Shown here piece by piece: positions 50,576 to 60,710 of a stretch of DNA of 64,000 bases. A program made the position numbers and the translations under genes. Origin of the DNA: Myxococcales bacterium (GTDB lineage Bacteria; Myxococcota_A; Polyangia; Nannocystales; Nannocystaceae). The notes below the pieces were generated by a model. It worked only from the letters and a program-made list of their open reading frames with translations, ran no database searches and was not told where the DNA came from. Position 1 is the stretch's first letter. Each line of letters opens with the position of its first letter. The DNA lies in contig JACKDV010000011.1 in assembly GCA_020633315.1 (NCBI GenBank), positions 62,001 to 126,000 on the forward strand. The letters are read 5' to 3'.

Positions 50576-51475
50576 ATGGTCTCACCGCTGCGCCATGGCG
50601 TCGCAGAGCTGATACGATTGCCCCTCGCCGCCGTGAGCTTGCAGACGCAATTGACCACTTGGGCCGGGGGACTGTTCGAGCTGTCGCGCAGCGAGCTGGG
50701 GGCGGCCACGGCGTTCATCCAGGGCTACGACCAGCTCGTGTCCCACTGGGCCCGCCCCGGGCTGTCGCCCCTCACCGACGAGGACCGCCTGCTCCTGCTC
50801 AAGGACATCGCGGTCTTCGTGTGGCTGGACGACGCCTTCACCTCCTCCGAGCACCGCAGCCCCGTGGCCTGGTCGCACCTCGGCCCCGGCGCGCCCGGAC
50901 CGAGCCGCGAGGCCCAGGTGTTCGACCGGCTGCACAGCTCCGTCCGCGACCGAGGCGGCTCCCCCAAGGCGCTCGGGCTGTGGCTGAGCACCGGGGTCGC
51001 CTTCCTCGAGCTGCAGGAGCGCGACTGGGCCGAGCGCCAGCGCGGCGAGAGCCGCCAGTGGACCTTCCTCGACTACCTGCTCGAGGCCGAGATCAACAGC
51101 ACCATCCAGCACATGCTGGCCACGCTCTCGCTGCTGCACGGGCTCGACATGCACGGGCGCATGGAGGACCCCGTGTTCCGCAGCTTCCTGCGCAACATCG
51201 GCGTGCTCGCCCGCCTGCTCAACGATCTCTCGAGCGTGGAGCGAGAGCGCCAGGAGACCGCCCCGCGCAACGTGGTGCTGTTCCTCGAGGGGCAGGTGGA
51301 CGGCGAGGGCCCGCGCTCGATCATCGAGGCGAGGGTGAAGGCGCACCGCGAGCACCTCGCCCGCGATCGCACGAGCCTGGGCGAGGCCGACGTGCTCGCC
51401 GACTGCGGCATGCTGATGCTCGAGGCCATCGAGCGGGTCTACAAGCTCCCGGGCATCCGCTACGAGCCCCGCTGA
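50576..51475 (+). CDS. Class I terpene-synthase-like protein
   Basis: 299 residues, shorter than the 320-360 usual for bacterial terpene cyclases, and all helical. The metal-binding NSE triad is intact: N216-D-L-S-S220-V-E-R-E224, followed by the family's 'RNVVLFL'. An Asp-rich pair D85-D86 stands where the DDxx(D/E) motif falls ('WLDDAFTSSEH'), and the C-terminal Arg295-Tyr296 pair is present. The pyrophosphate-sensor Arg expected about 46 residues before the NSE motif is not seen ('YLLEAEINST' where 'YL..R' is usual). It would convert a prenyl diphosphate to a terpene in the cytosol, or be a diverged, non-catalytic relative. No prenyl transferase or P450 lies next to it. Confidence 0.75.
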   Translation: MVSPLRHGVAELIRLPLAAVSLQTQLTTWAGGLFELSRSELGAATAFIQGYDQLVSHWARPGLSPLTDEDRLLLLKDIAVFVWLDDAFTSSEHRSPVAWSHLGPGAPGPSREAQVFDRLHSSVRDRGGSPKALGLWLSTGVAFLELQERDWAERQRGESRQWTFLDYLLEAEINSTIQHMLATLSLLHGLDMHGRMEDPVFRSFLRNIGVLARLLNDLSSVERERQETAPRNVVLFLEGQVDGEGPRSIIEARVKAHREHLARDRTSLGEADVLADCGMLMLEAIERVYKLPGIRYEPR

Positions 51476-51495
51476 TCCGCCGCGCGCGAGCGCCC

Positions 51496-52326
51496 TCAGG
51501 GCAGCGCCTGCAGGCCGTAGGGCGGCGAGGCATTGACCAGCACCCCCGCCTCGCAGCGCATCACCGTGGACTCGAACTCCACCCCCGCCTTGGTGGCCGT
51601 CAGCGTGTAGACCCCCGGGGGCACGTTGATGAACAGCACGCCGCCGTCCTCCGAGCTCTCGACGAGGGTGGGATCGGGGATCACGGCCGCGTTGAAGTAG
51701 ATGGGCCCGGCCTCGGCGGGCAGGGGCGGATCGATGGCGACCGTGGCTCCCGCCTCGCCGTGGGCCCCCTCGTCGTAGATCGACTTGCCCACGCGGGTCA
51801 CGGTGCTGACGATCTGGCAGGCGCCCGGGTCGACCTCGATCATCAGCACCCCCGCGAGCAGGGCGAACAGCTCGTCGTCGGGCACCTGGAAGGTGACCTG
51901 ACCGAGCGGCCCGGCCTCCGGCAGCGTGAAGGTCTTGGTGTGCGCCACGGGGAAGCCCTCGCGCTGGAGCACGAAGGTGGCCTCCGATCCGGGCGGGAGC
52001 TCCGGGAGCTCGAAGTGCCCCTCGGCGTCGGTGGTGACGCTCACCGAGGGCTGCTCGAGCACCGAGATCGTGGCGCCGTCGATCCGGCCGTAGTCCTCGC
52101 CGGGCAGGGTGAAGGCGAAGGCATCGCCGCTCACCACCACCGCCGCGCCCGTGCTCTCGTCGGCGCTGGTGCCCGTGGAGTCGGCGGGCTGGCCCGTCGC
52201 GTCCCCGGCCCCGCTCGAGCCCACCGCCCCCGCGCTGCCCGACGAGCCGTCGTCGCCGCAGCCCCCCAGCACCACCGCGAGCACGAGCCCGCCGAGGCCC
52301 CCCGTCCCTGCCTGCCGATCCCTCAT
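51496..52326 (-). CDS. Lipoprotein with carboxypeptidase-regulatory-like domain
   Basis: 276 residues from ATG 52326. 'LVLAVVLGGC' gives a lipobox (Cys20), followed by a Ser/Gly/Thr/Asp linker. 'IDGATISVLEQPSVSVTTDAE' and 'GHFELPELPPGSEATFVL' form a carboxypeptidase-regulatory / transthyretin-like beta domain, and a second such segment near the end reads 'GVLFINVPPGVYTLTATKAG'. No enzyme motif is seen. The last 20 residues contain one Cys pair partner. It is probably on the cell surface or in the periplasm, as a structural or binding protein. It is 38 bp downstream of glgX on the same strand and may be co-transcribed, though a functional link is not obvious. Confidence 0.78.
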   Translation of the reverse strand: MRDRQAGTGGLGGLVLAVVLGGCGDDGSSGSAGAVGSSGAGDATGQPADSTGTSADESTGAAVVVSGDAFAFTLPGEDYGRIDGATISVLEQPSVSVTTDAEGHFELPELPPGSEATFVLQREGFPVAHTKTFTLPEAGPLGQVTFQVPDDELFALLAGVLMIEVDPGACQIVSTVTRVGKSIYDEGAHGEAGATVAIDPPLPAEAGPIYFNAAVIPDPTLVESSEDGGVLFINVPPGVYTLTATKAGVEFESTVMRCEAGVLVNASPPYGLQALP

Positions 52327-52364
52327 CGCCCGTTGGTAGTCCGGTCGCGGCCGTCCTGCAAGCC

Positions 52365-54467
<2,103 letters not shown>

Positions 54468-54509
54468 CGCGGGGCGAAGGCTACCGCGGAGCGGGTGCTC
54501 CCGTCGCCC

Positions 54510-55940
54510 TCAGCCCAGCGCTGCGCGCTCGACCCGGGTCACGTACCAGTCGCCCCACTCGAGCCGCAGGTGCAGGTCGAAGCGCTCGGCCTCGCCTCCG
54601 GGCGAGGCCACGGCCAGCTCCACGCGGGCTCCCTCCACGTAGGCCCCCGGCATCAGCTCCACCGCCTCCACCTCCACATTGCGCTCGTCGAGCTCGATCA
54701 CCAGGTCGGCCAGGGCGAAGCTGCGCGAGGCGTCGATGGTGCCCAGGCGCTCCAGCGCGGCCCGCAAGGCGTCGGCGCTGCCCTTCTCCCCGAACACCCG
54801 CTCGCGCAGGTAGCCCTGCCCCAGCTCGTGGAAGAAGGAGATCACCTGGCCGATCTCGAGGCCCTCCACGCCGAGCGCCTCGCGGAGCTCGGGCTGGATC
54901 ACGCCGCGCACCAGCACGTCGAGGCCCTCCTCGACCAGCCCGGGATCCTCGGTGCGCACGACCTCGGCCACCACCTCCTCGAGCGCGGCCACGTAGCCCT
55001 GCATCACCTCGAGGCCCCGGCCGCCCTGCGCCTGGGCCATGATCCGATCCACGGTGTCCTCGCGGCGCTTGCGGGCCTCGCTGGGCGAGGTGAAGCGACG
55101 GGCCGCATCGCCGTCGCCGCGGGCGATCGCCGCGAGGAACAGCCGGGCCCGCAGCTCGGCCCGCGAGCGCCGGCCCGACTCCTGCTCGAGCTTGGGCCGC
55201 TCGAGCAGCATGCGCGTGGCGTCGGCAATGGGGATCGCAAAGCCGCCGCCGCCGTCGCGCCAGGTCCAGGTGACGATGCCCACCGCCCGACCGTGGCGAT
55301 CGAGCACCGGCCCGCCGCTCTGCCCCTCGTGCACGTCGGCCGTCACGCCCACGAACGCGCCGGGGCCCGCCGCGGGGTACTCCACCTCGAGCCGCGAGAC
55401 CTCACCGTGCTGCAGCGCCAGCGAGAAGCGCTGGTCCTGGCCCATCTCGCGCTCCAGCAGCACGATGGGATCGGCGCTGGCCAGGTAGCTCGACACCGGC
55501 TCCACGTCGTCGGTGGCCAGCGGCACCGCGGTGAGCGGCTCGTTGGAGTGCACCTGCAACAGCGCCAGATCGCGATCGGGATCGATGTAGACCACCTGCA
55601 CGCTGCCGTACACGCGGGTGGGATCGCGGGCGGGGAACACCACGCCCTCGATGTGATCCGCGTCCTCGATCACGTGGCGGTTGGTCAGCAGGTAGCCCGC
55701 CGGATCGATCACGAAGCCCATCCCCCGCGAGACGTCGGTCTCGATGATCGCGACGGCGGCCGCTCCTCGCTGGATCGCGGTCCGTGCGCCATTGGCCCGG
55801 CGCAGCGAGCCCTCCATCACCGCCACCCCACCGTAGTCGACCGGGCGATGGCTGCATCCAACGGCGCCGACTACGCTCGCAAGCGCAAGCACCGCAATGC
55901 CGGAGGAGATCGCCGGTCGAGCGCTTCGGCTCGATTCCAC
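54510..55940 (-). CDS. Trypsin-like serine protease lipoprotein
   Basis: 476 residues from GTG 55940, chosen because it gives a compact lipoprotein signal ending in 'GAVGC' (Cys28); ATG 55979 is an alternative. The chymotrypsin-fold domain has the full catalytic triad: His89 ('LLTNRHVIED'), Asp124 ('DPDRDLALL') and Ser208 ('EGQSGGPVL'), as in HtrA/S1C-type proteases. There is no PDZ domain. Instead, a helical C-terminal region of about 220 residues, mostly Glu/Arg/Ala-rich, ends in a small alpha/beta part ('WGDWYVTRVE'). It may act in periplasmic protein quality control, but the unusual tail suggests a specific partner. It is divergent from the ABC ATPase gene. Confidence 0.85.
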   Translation of the reverse strand: MESSRSARPAISSGIAVLALASVVGAVGCSHRPVDYGGVAVMEGSLRRANGARTAIQRGAAAVAIIETDVSRGMGFVIDPAGYLLTNRHVIEDADHIEGVVFPARDPTRVYGSVQVVYIDPDRDLALLQVHSNEPLTAVPLATDDVEPVSSYLASADPIVLLEREMGQDQRFSLALQHGEVSRLEVEYPAAGPGAFVGVTADVHEGQSGGPVLDRHGRAVGIVTWTWRDGGGGFAIPIADATRMLLERPKLEQESGRRSRAELRARLFLAAIARGDGDAARRFTSPSEARKRREDTVDRIMAQAQGGRGLEVMQGYVAALEEVVAEVVRTEDPGLVEEGLDVLVRGVIQPELREALGVEGLEIGQVISFFHELGQGYLRERVFGEKGSADALRAALERLGTIDASRSFALADLVIELDERNVEVEAVELMPGAYVEGARVELAVASPGGEAERFDLHLRLEWGDWYVTRVERAALG

Positions 55941-56140
55941 GTCCCCAAAACTAGGATCGTTTCGTCGGCGAGGCCACATCGATGTTGGCGTCCAATGGTC
56001 CTGGGTGCTGCAATGGGAGCTATCCCCGATGGGGAAACACGCGTTTGGGCCGCCGGGGTTCCCGCTGCGAATCCTCGGGGTGGGTCGCGCGTTCAAGGGC
56101 CGTCGTCGGGATCATGGGCCCGGCGCTCCCACGAGGCCGC

Positions 56141-57097
56141 ATGCAGATCGAGCTGAAGCAGCTGGGCAAGACCTACGACGGCGAGGACTGGGCCGTGCGC
56201 GACCTGAGCCTGAGGATCCCCAGCGGGTCGATCTTCGGGCTCATCGGTCCCAACGGCGCGGGCAAGTCCACCACCCTGCGCATGGTGGCCACGGTGATGG
56301 ATCCCAGCGAGGGCGAGATCGTCTACGACGGCCGCGGCGGCGGCGAGGGTCGATCGCTGCGCACCACCGAGCTGCGTCGCCGCATCGGCTTCCTCGGCGA
56401 CGGCAACCCGCTCTACAAGCAGATGACCCCGGTGGAGTACCTGCGCTTCTTCGGGCAGTGCTTCGGCATCGAGGGCGCGCCGCTCGAGCGCGCCATCGAG
56501 CAGACCCTGGTCACCTTCGATCTGCGGGGCAAGGCCGACACCCCGGCCGGCTCGCTGTCCAAGGGCATGCGCCAGCGCCTGCTCATCGCGCGCTGCCTGC
56601 TGCACGAGCCCTCGCTGCTCATCCTCGACGAGCCCGCCGACGGCCTCGACCCGCGCGGCCGCAGCGATCTGCGGCGAGTCCTCGATCGCGTGCGCGCCGA
56701 CGGCATCACCGTGATCATCTCGTCCCACATCCTGCGAGAGCTCGACGACCTGTGCGACCAGGTGGCCATCGTGCAGCGGGGGCGGCTGGTCGTCGGCGGC
56801 GAGGTGGCCGACATCATCGATCGCTTCGAGGTGGGGCGCTTCGTGTACGAGCTGCGCCTGCTCGAGGGGCTCGAGGCGGCCCGTGCCGTGCTCGCCCGCC
56901 ACCGCGTGCTCATCGAGCGAGAGGGAGAGTCCGACGGCCTGCCCCTGCTCGCCATCCAGGTCCAGGGCGGTGAGGCCATGATGGCCGACGTCCTCGCCGA
57001 CCTGGTCTCCGCGGGGGCTCGGGTGGTCACGGCCAGCCGCGTCCGCAGCCGCCTCGAGGACGTCTACGACCGCGTGTCCGAGGACCAGGTCAACTGA
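56141..57097 (+). CDS. ABC transporter ATP-binding protein
   Basis: 318 residues from ATG 56141; the frame is open further up but with no good site. Walker A GPNGAGKST, signature 'LSKGMRQRLLIARCLL', Walker B 'LLILDEPADGLDP' and the H-loop 'SSHIL' are all present, as in ABC-2 type (drug/gliding/lipid export) ATPases. A C-terminal extension of about 90 residues follows the ATPase core. It is 21 bp upstream of the permease gene, so the pair forms one exporter. The substrate is unknown. Confidence 0.94.
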   Translation: MQIELKQLGKTYDGEDWAVRDLSLRIPSGSIFGLIGPNGAGKSTTLRMVATVMDPSEGEIVYDGRGGGEGRSLRTTELRRRIGFLGDGNPLYKQMTPVEYLRFFGQCFGIEGAPLERAIEQTLVTFDLRGKADTPAGSLSKGMRQRLLIARCLLHEPSLLILDEPADGLDPRGRSDLRRVLDRVRADGITVIISSHILRELDDLCDQVAIVQRGRLVVGGEVADIIDRFEVGRFVYELRLLEGLEAARAVLARHRVLIEREGESDGLPLLAIQVQGGEAMMADVLADLVSAGARVVTASRVRSRLEDVYDRVSEDQVN

Positions 57098-57104
57098 GTC
57101 GACT

Positions 57105-57110
57105 GAGGAG
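57105..57110 (+). promoter_or_regulatory. Shine-Dalgarno site of the ABC permease
   Basis: GAGGAG with an 8-nt spacer to ATG 57119. It fixes the permease start. Confidence 0.7.
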
Positions 57111-57118
57111 AGACCACC

Positions 57119-58951
57119 ATGCGCCCGTTCCTCCCCGCCCTGCGTGCCGCCTGCCTGCCCTTCGTCACCCGCTCCCTTCGAGGGCCCCGGCGTCGCCGCT
57201 TCGTGCTCGGCTCGGCCCTGCTCGGCCTGTTCGTGGTGCTGTGCGGCACCTGGATCGGCCTGTCCCCCGGCGAGCTGGCCCGTGACGTCCGCGTGAGCCT
57301 CGACCTCGAGCGCAACCACTGGGACCGCGAGCAGCTCGAGTTCACCATCTTCGTCGACGACCATCGCGAGCTGGCCCGGGTCCAGCGCGAGCTCGAGTCC
57401 TCTGCCGAGTGGTCGACCCCTCGCTACCGCGCCGAGGAGGGCTGGCTGCTGCTCGACGCCGTGGCCAGCCCGCACGTGCAGGTCCCCGCGCGCTTCGAGG
57501 ACCTGCGACGGCGCGCCCGCGACCTCCGCAACGAGCGGATCGACCTCGCGCCCCCCGATCTCGACGAGCGCCGGCAGTACCAGCACTTCGACTGGTCGTA
57601 CGCACACGACCGGCGGCGCCTCGAGGCGATCCTCGACGCCGAGCTGGTGCCCCGAGTGGTCGTGTACCGCTCGCCCCTCGACCTGGCCCAGACCATCCGC
57701 GTGATCGGAGGGCTCGCCGGCTCGCTGTTGCTGCTGCTCGGCATGGTCATCGCCCCCCTGTGGGTGGGCGTGAGCGTGGCGCAGGAGCTCCACGAGAACA
57801 CCCTGCAGCCGCTCACCGGCACCGCCCTCACCGCGCGCCAGCTCGTGGTGGGCCTGGTGGTGGGAGCGCTGGTGCCCGTGGCCATCACCGCCGCGCCGCT
57901 GGTGCTGGTGCACCTGAGCGCGGCTGCGATCGCCGGGCGGCTCGTGCCGGCCCTGGGCTTGTTGCTGATGACCCTCGCCATGGCGGGGATGCTGGTGGGG
58001 CTGGCCATGCTCATCGCCCTGGGGGTGGGCAAGCGTCGGGCTCCGGGCATCGTGGGCATCGGCCTGCTGGCGCTGCTGGGCCTGGCCGGCGCGGTGGGCC
58101 TGGCGGTGGGGCTCGAGCTGCGCTCGGGCGTGATCGGGGCGGTCACCGTGATGCCGGCGGCGGGCCCCGGCCACCTGCTGGCCGAGGCCTTCTTCCCCAT
58201 GAGCCACCTCAGCGCCGCCGATGCCCGCGGCCTCGACCTGCGGCTGGTGCTCGCCACCGTGGGAGCGCTGGTGCTCGGCGGCCTGGCCCTGCGGGCCATC
58301 GAGCGCATCGTGGGCGGCACCCACCGCGACGGCGCCCTCGGCCGCATCGAGGCGGCCGCGGCCGCGCTCGTGCTGCTGGTGCTCGCCACTGCGGCCCTGC
58401 CCGAGCGCAACCACTTCGGCGAGGTCGCCCTCGCCTCCATCGCCGTCGCCCTGCTCCCGCTGCAGCTCGTGCTGCTGGGGCGGGCCCCCGGCGGCGACGT
58501 GCCCCCCGCCCTGCGGCGCGTGCCCGTGGCCGCCCTGCTGCGCGAGCATGCGGTGTGGATCGGCGGCGCGGCGGCCCTGGCCCTGCTCGTGTGCGGCCCC
58601 CCTAGCGACCCGCACCCCGGGGCGATCCTCGGGCTGATGCACCTGGCGTGGGCGCTCGGCGTCGCGGCCCTGGTCACCCTGCGCGCCGGGACCCTGCCCG
58701 CCTCCATCCCCACCAAGGTGTGGCTGATGGTCTGCGTGGGCGTGGTGATGCTCGAGTACGGCACCGCCGCGGTGTGGTGCCTCGACTCGCCCGACGGCGC
58801 GCTGCTGTTCCCGCTGGCCAAGGCCAGCCCGGTGCTGGGGCTGGTGCACGTGGGCCTGTTCCTGTGGATCCCGATCTCGCTGCTGCGCGCATTCGTGCCG
58901 CCCGAGCGCGCCAAGGTGGACGTGGCACGGCTGCCCGAGCTCGGCGAGTGA
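57119..58951 (+). CDS. ABC-2-like permease, partner of the ATPase
   Basis: 610 residues. One helix (about 28-48), a soluble insert (50-195) outside the membrane, then about eleven helices. 'AQELHENTLQPLTGTALTAR' after the second helix is a coupling-type motif, also seen in the permease at 29373, so the two are likely distant paralogues. It is fed by the ATPase gene 21 bp upstream. The amino-terminal insert and membrane count suit an exporter of a lipid, peptide or polysaccharide; the substrate cannot be read from the sequence. Confidence 0.88.
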   Translation: MRPFLPALRAACLPFVTRSLRGPRRRRFVLGSALLGLFVVLCGTWIGLSPGELARDVRVSLDLERNHWDREQLEFTIFVDDHRELARVQRELESSAEWSTPRYRAEEGWLLLDAVASPHVQVPARFEDLRRRARDLRNERIDLAPPDLDERRQYQHFDWSYAHDRRRLEAILDAELVPRVVVYRSPLDLAQTIRVIGGLAGSLLLLLGMVIAPLWVGVSVAQELHENTLQPLTGTALTARQLVVGLVVGALVPVAITAAPLVLVHLSAAAIAGRLVPALGLLLMTLAMAGMLVGLAMLIALGVGKRRAPGIVGIGLLALLGLAGAVGLAVGLELRSGVIGAVTVMPAAGPGHLLAEAFFPMSHLSAADARGLDLRLVLATVGALVLGGLALRAIERIVGGTHRDGALGRIEAAAAALVLLVLATAALPERNHFGEVALASIAVALLPLQLVLLGRAPGGDVPPALRRVPVAALLREHAVWIGGAAALALLVCGPPSDPHPGAILGLMHLAWALGVAALVTLRAGTLPASIPTKVWLMVCVGVVMLEYGTAAVWCLDSPDGALLFPLAKASPVLGLVHVGLFLWIPISLLRAFVPPERAKVDVARLPELGE

Positions 58952-59003
58952 GGGGCGCGGGGTCGCGGTCGCCGGGGTCGTCGACTTCGGCTAGGCTGGG
59001 ACC

Positions 59004-59333
59004 ATGGACGACGGCGTCGCACGCTTTCGCTGGGGCATCGCAGCGCTCCATGCCGTCGCGGCGATCGGCGTGGTGCTGGTGGTCACCGTGGTGATGGCGA
59101 TCGCGATGGAGGTCGCCGACCCCGAGCGCTTCGGTCAGGGCGCAGGCCGCCTCGCGCTGTTCTTCGCCTTCGGGGCGTTCGGCGCCTCGTGGCTGGCCCA
59201 GATGCAGTGGAAGCGAGCGGCGATCGCGGTGCGTCTGGTGCTGGTGGCCCTGCTGCTGGGCACGGTGATCCTGGTGGTCGCCCTCGATGCCCGCGCCGGA
59301 ACGCCCCCGACCGCCGCGGTCGAGCGCCCCTGA
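59004..59333 (+). CDS. Small membrane protein
   Basis: 109 residues with three predicted membrane helices (about 12-35, 48-66 and 74-95) and a short polar tail. No known family is recognised. It lies 52 bp after the permease and 18 bp before the next lipoprotein gene, on the same strand. Confidence 0.6.
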   Translation: MDDGVARFRWGIAALHAVAAIGVVLVVTVVMAIAMEVADPERFGQGAGRLALFFAFGAFGASWLAQMQWKRAAIAVRLVLVALLLGTVILVVALDARAGTPPTAAVERP

Positions 59334-59351
59334 TCTGCTACCCTGCGCGGG

Positions 59352-59891
59352 ATGCCATTCCTGCTCCGCTCGTCCTCGTGGCTCGCGGTCGCGGCCAGCT
59401 TGCTCGCCGGCTGCAGCGTCTCCGCCGACGCCCCTCGCCCCGCCGCGCAGCAGGCCCAGCCGGAGCCCGCCTCGGCCGAGGCCCCGGTGGCCGTAGCCGA
59501 GCCCGCCAAGGCCGAGCCCCTACGCACCACCAAGCCCTCGGACACCCCCGCCGGCCCCCTCACCGAGGAGGAGCTCGCCCTCATCGCGGCCGACCCCGCC
59601 GACCTCACGGTGGAGCAGCGACGGCAGCGGGCCTATGCGCGGCGCAAGCAGATCATGCAGAACCCCGACTCCCCCACCGCGCGGGCGCTCAAGGATCTCG
59701 CCGAGGCGCACCAGAACGGTGAGATCGACGTCGGGCCCAAGGGCAAGGACGGGGTGTGGTTCTCCGTGCCGGGCACCAAGCCCACCGGAGGCCGCCCGCC
59801 CGCGGGGTGGCGGCCGCCCGAGGATGACGGAGCCGAGGGCGAGCCTTCGAGTGAGACGCCCGCTCCCGCCGAGGGTGCGGACGCCCCGTGA
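59352..59891 (+). CDS. Small lipoprotein, mostly disordered
   Basis: 179 residues. 'LAVAASLLAGC' provides the lipobox (Cys21). The rest is Pro/Ala/Glu-rich at both ends with one helical stretch in the middle ('TVEQRRQRAYARRKQIM'). No fold or enzyme motif is visible. The stop overlaps the start of the crotonase gene as GTGA, so it is translationally coupled to it. Confidence 0.7.
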   Translation: MPFLLRSSSWLAVAASLLAGCSVSADAPRPAAQQAQPEPASAEAPVAVAEPAKAEPLRTTKPSDTPAGPLTEEELALIAADPADLTVEQRRQRAYARRKQIMQNPDSPTARALKDLAEAHQNGEIDVGPKGKDGVWFSVPGTKPTGGRPPAGWRPPEDDGAEGEPSSETPAPAEGADAP

Positions 59892-60673
59892 GCGAGGCCG
59901 TCGAGGTCGCGCCCGGCCTGCGCGAGACCAAGGACGACGGAGTGCACACCTGGTGGCTGTGCAACGAGAAGCGCCGCAACGCGGTCTCGCCGGGCGCGCT
60001 GCGCTGGATGGCCGCGCGCGGCCCCGAGCTGCGCGGCGAGATCGTGGTGCTGCGGGGCACGGGCGGCCACGCCTTCTGTGCCGGCTTCGACCTGAGCGCG
60101 CTCGCCGAGCCGCCGCCTCCCGGGGCCATGCCCGACGCACCGCTCATCGCCTGCACCACCGCCATGCGGGATGCCGATGCCACCTTCGTGGCCGTGCTCG
60201 ATGGCTATGCGATCGGAGCCGGGGTGGAGCTCGCCTGCGCCTGCGACCTCCGGATCGCTCGACGCGGCATCTTCTTCGCGATCCCGGCGGCCGAGCTCGC
60301 GGTGGTCTACCACGCGACCGGGCTCGCCAGCGTCCGGGCGGTGCTCGGCCCCGCGGGCGTCCGTCGCCTGGTGCTGCTCGGGGAGCGCCTGCCGGCCGAG
60401 GACGCCTGGTCGGCCGGAGCGCTCGTGCGCCTGGTCGACGCCGACGCGCTCGAGGACGCCGTGACCGACGTGATCGAGCGGCTGCGTCGGGCCGCGCCGG
60501 GCTCCACCCGGGGCAACCGCGATCTGCTGCGCGCGCTCGACCGCGGGAACATCCCCGACGCCGTGCGGGCCGAGCACGAGCTGCGTCGCCGGGCCGCCTA
60601 CGCCAGCGAGGATCACCAGGAGGCCCGCCGCGCCCGCATCGAGGGCCGGGCCCCTCGCTTCCGCGGACGCTGA
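59888..60673 (+). CDS. Enoyl-CoA hydratase/isomerase family protein
   Basis: 261 residues from GTG 59888. Crotonase-fold landmarks are 'HAFCAGFDLSAL' and 'GYAIGAGVELACACDLRIA', which form the oxyanion hole and keep one of the two catalytic Glu positions (GVEL). The second Glu, usually in 'LPE', is replaced: 'FFAIPAAELAVVYHATG'. Hydration of enoyl-CoA is therefore uncertain; an isomerase, thioesterase or other CoA-ester reaction is possible. The start overlaps the upstream lipoprotein stop. It acts in the cytosol and has no fatty-acid neighbours here. Confidence 0.85.
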   Translation: MSEAVEVAPGLRETKDDGVHTWWLCNEKRRNAVSPGALRWMAARGPELRGEIVVLRGTGGHAFCAGFDLSALAEPPPPGAMPDAPLIACTTAMRDADATFVAVLDGYAIGAGVELACACDLRIARRGIFFAIPAAELAVVYHATGLASVRAVLGPAGVRRLVLLGERLPAEDAWSAGALVRLVDADALEDAVTDVIERLRRAAPGSTRGNRDLLRALDRGNIPDAVRAEHELRRRAAYASEDHQEARRARIEGRAPRFRGR

Positions 60674-60689
60674 GCGGGGCGTCGCGGCC

Positions 60690-60710
60690 CTCGCTCAGAA
60701 GCGGAGCGAG
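60690..60710. terminator. Weak hairpin between convergent genes
   Basis: CTCGCTC (60690-60696) pairs with GAGCGAG (60704-60710), loop 7 nt. It overlaps the last codons of the TonB receptor gene. Confidence 0.25.

Noticed and set aside
56093..58849. A 918-codon open frame on the minus strand
   Set aside because: Antisense to the ABC ATPase and permease. It is Gly/His/Gln-rich with no known domain.
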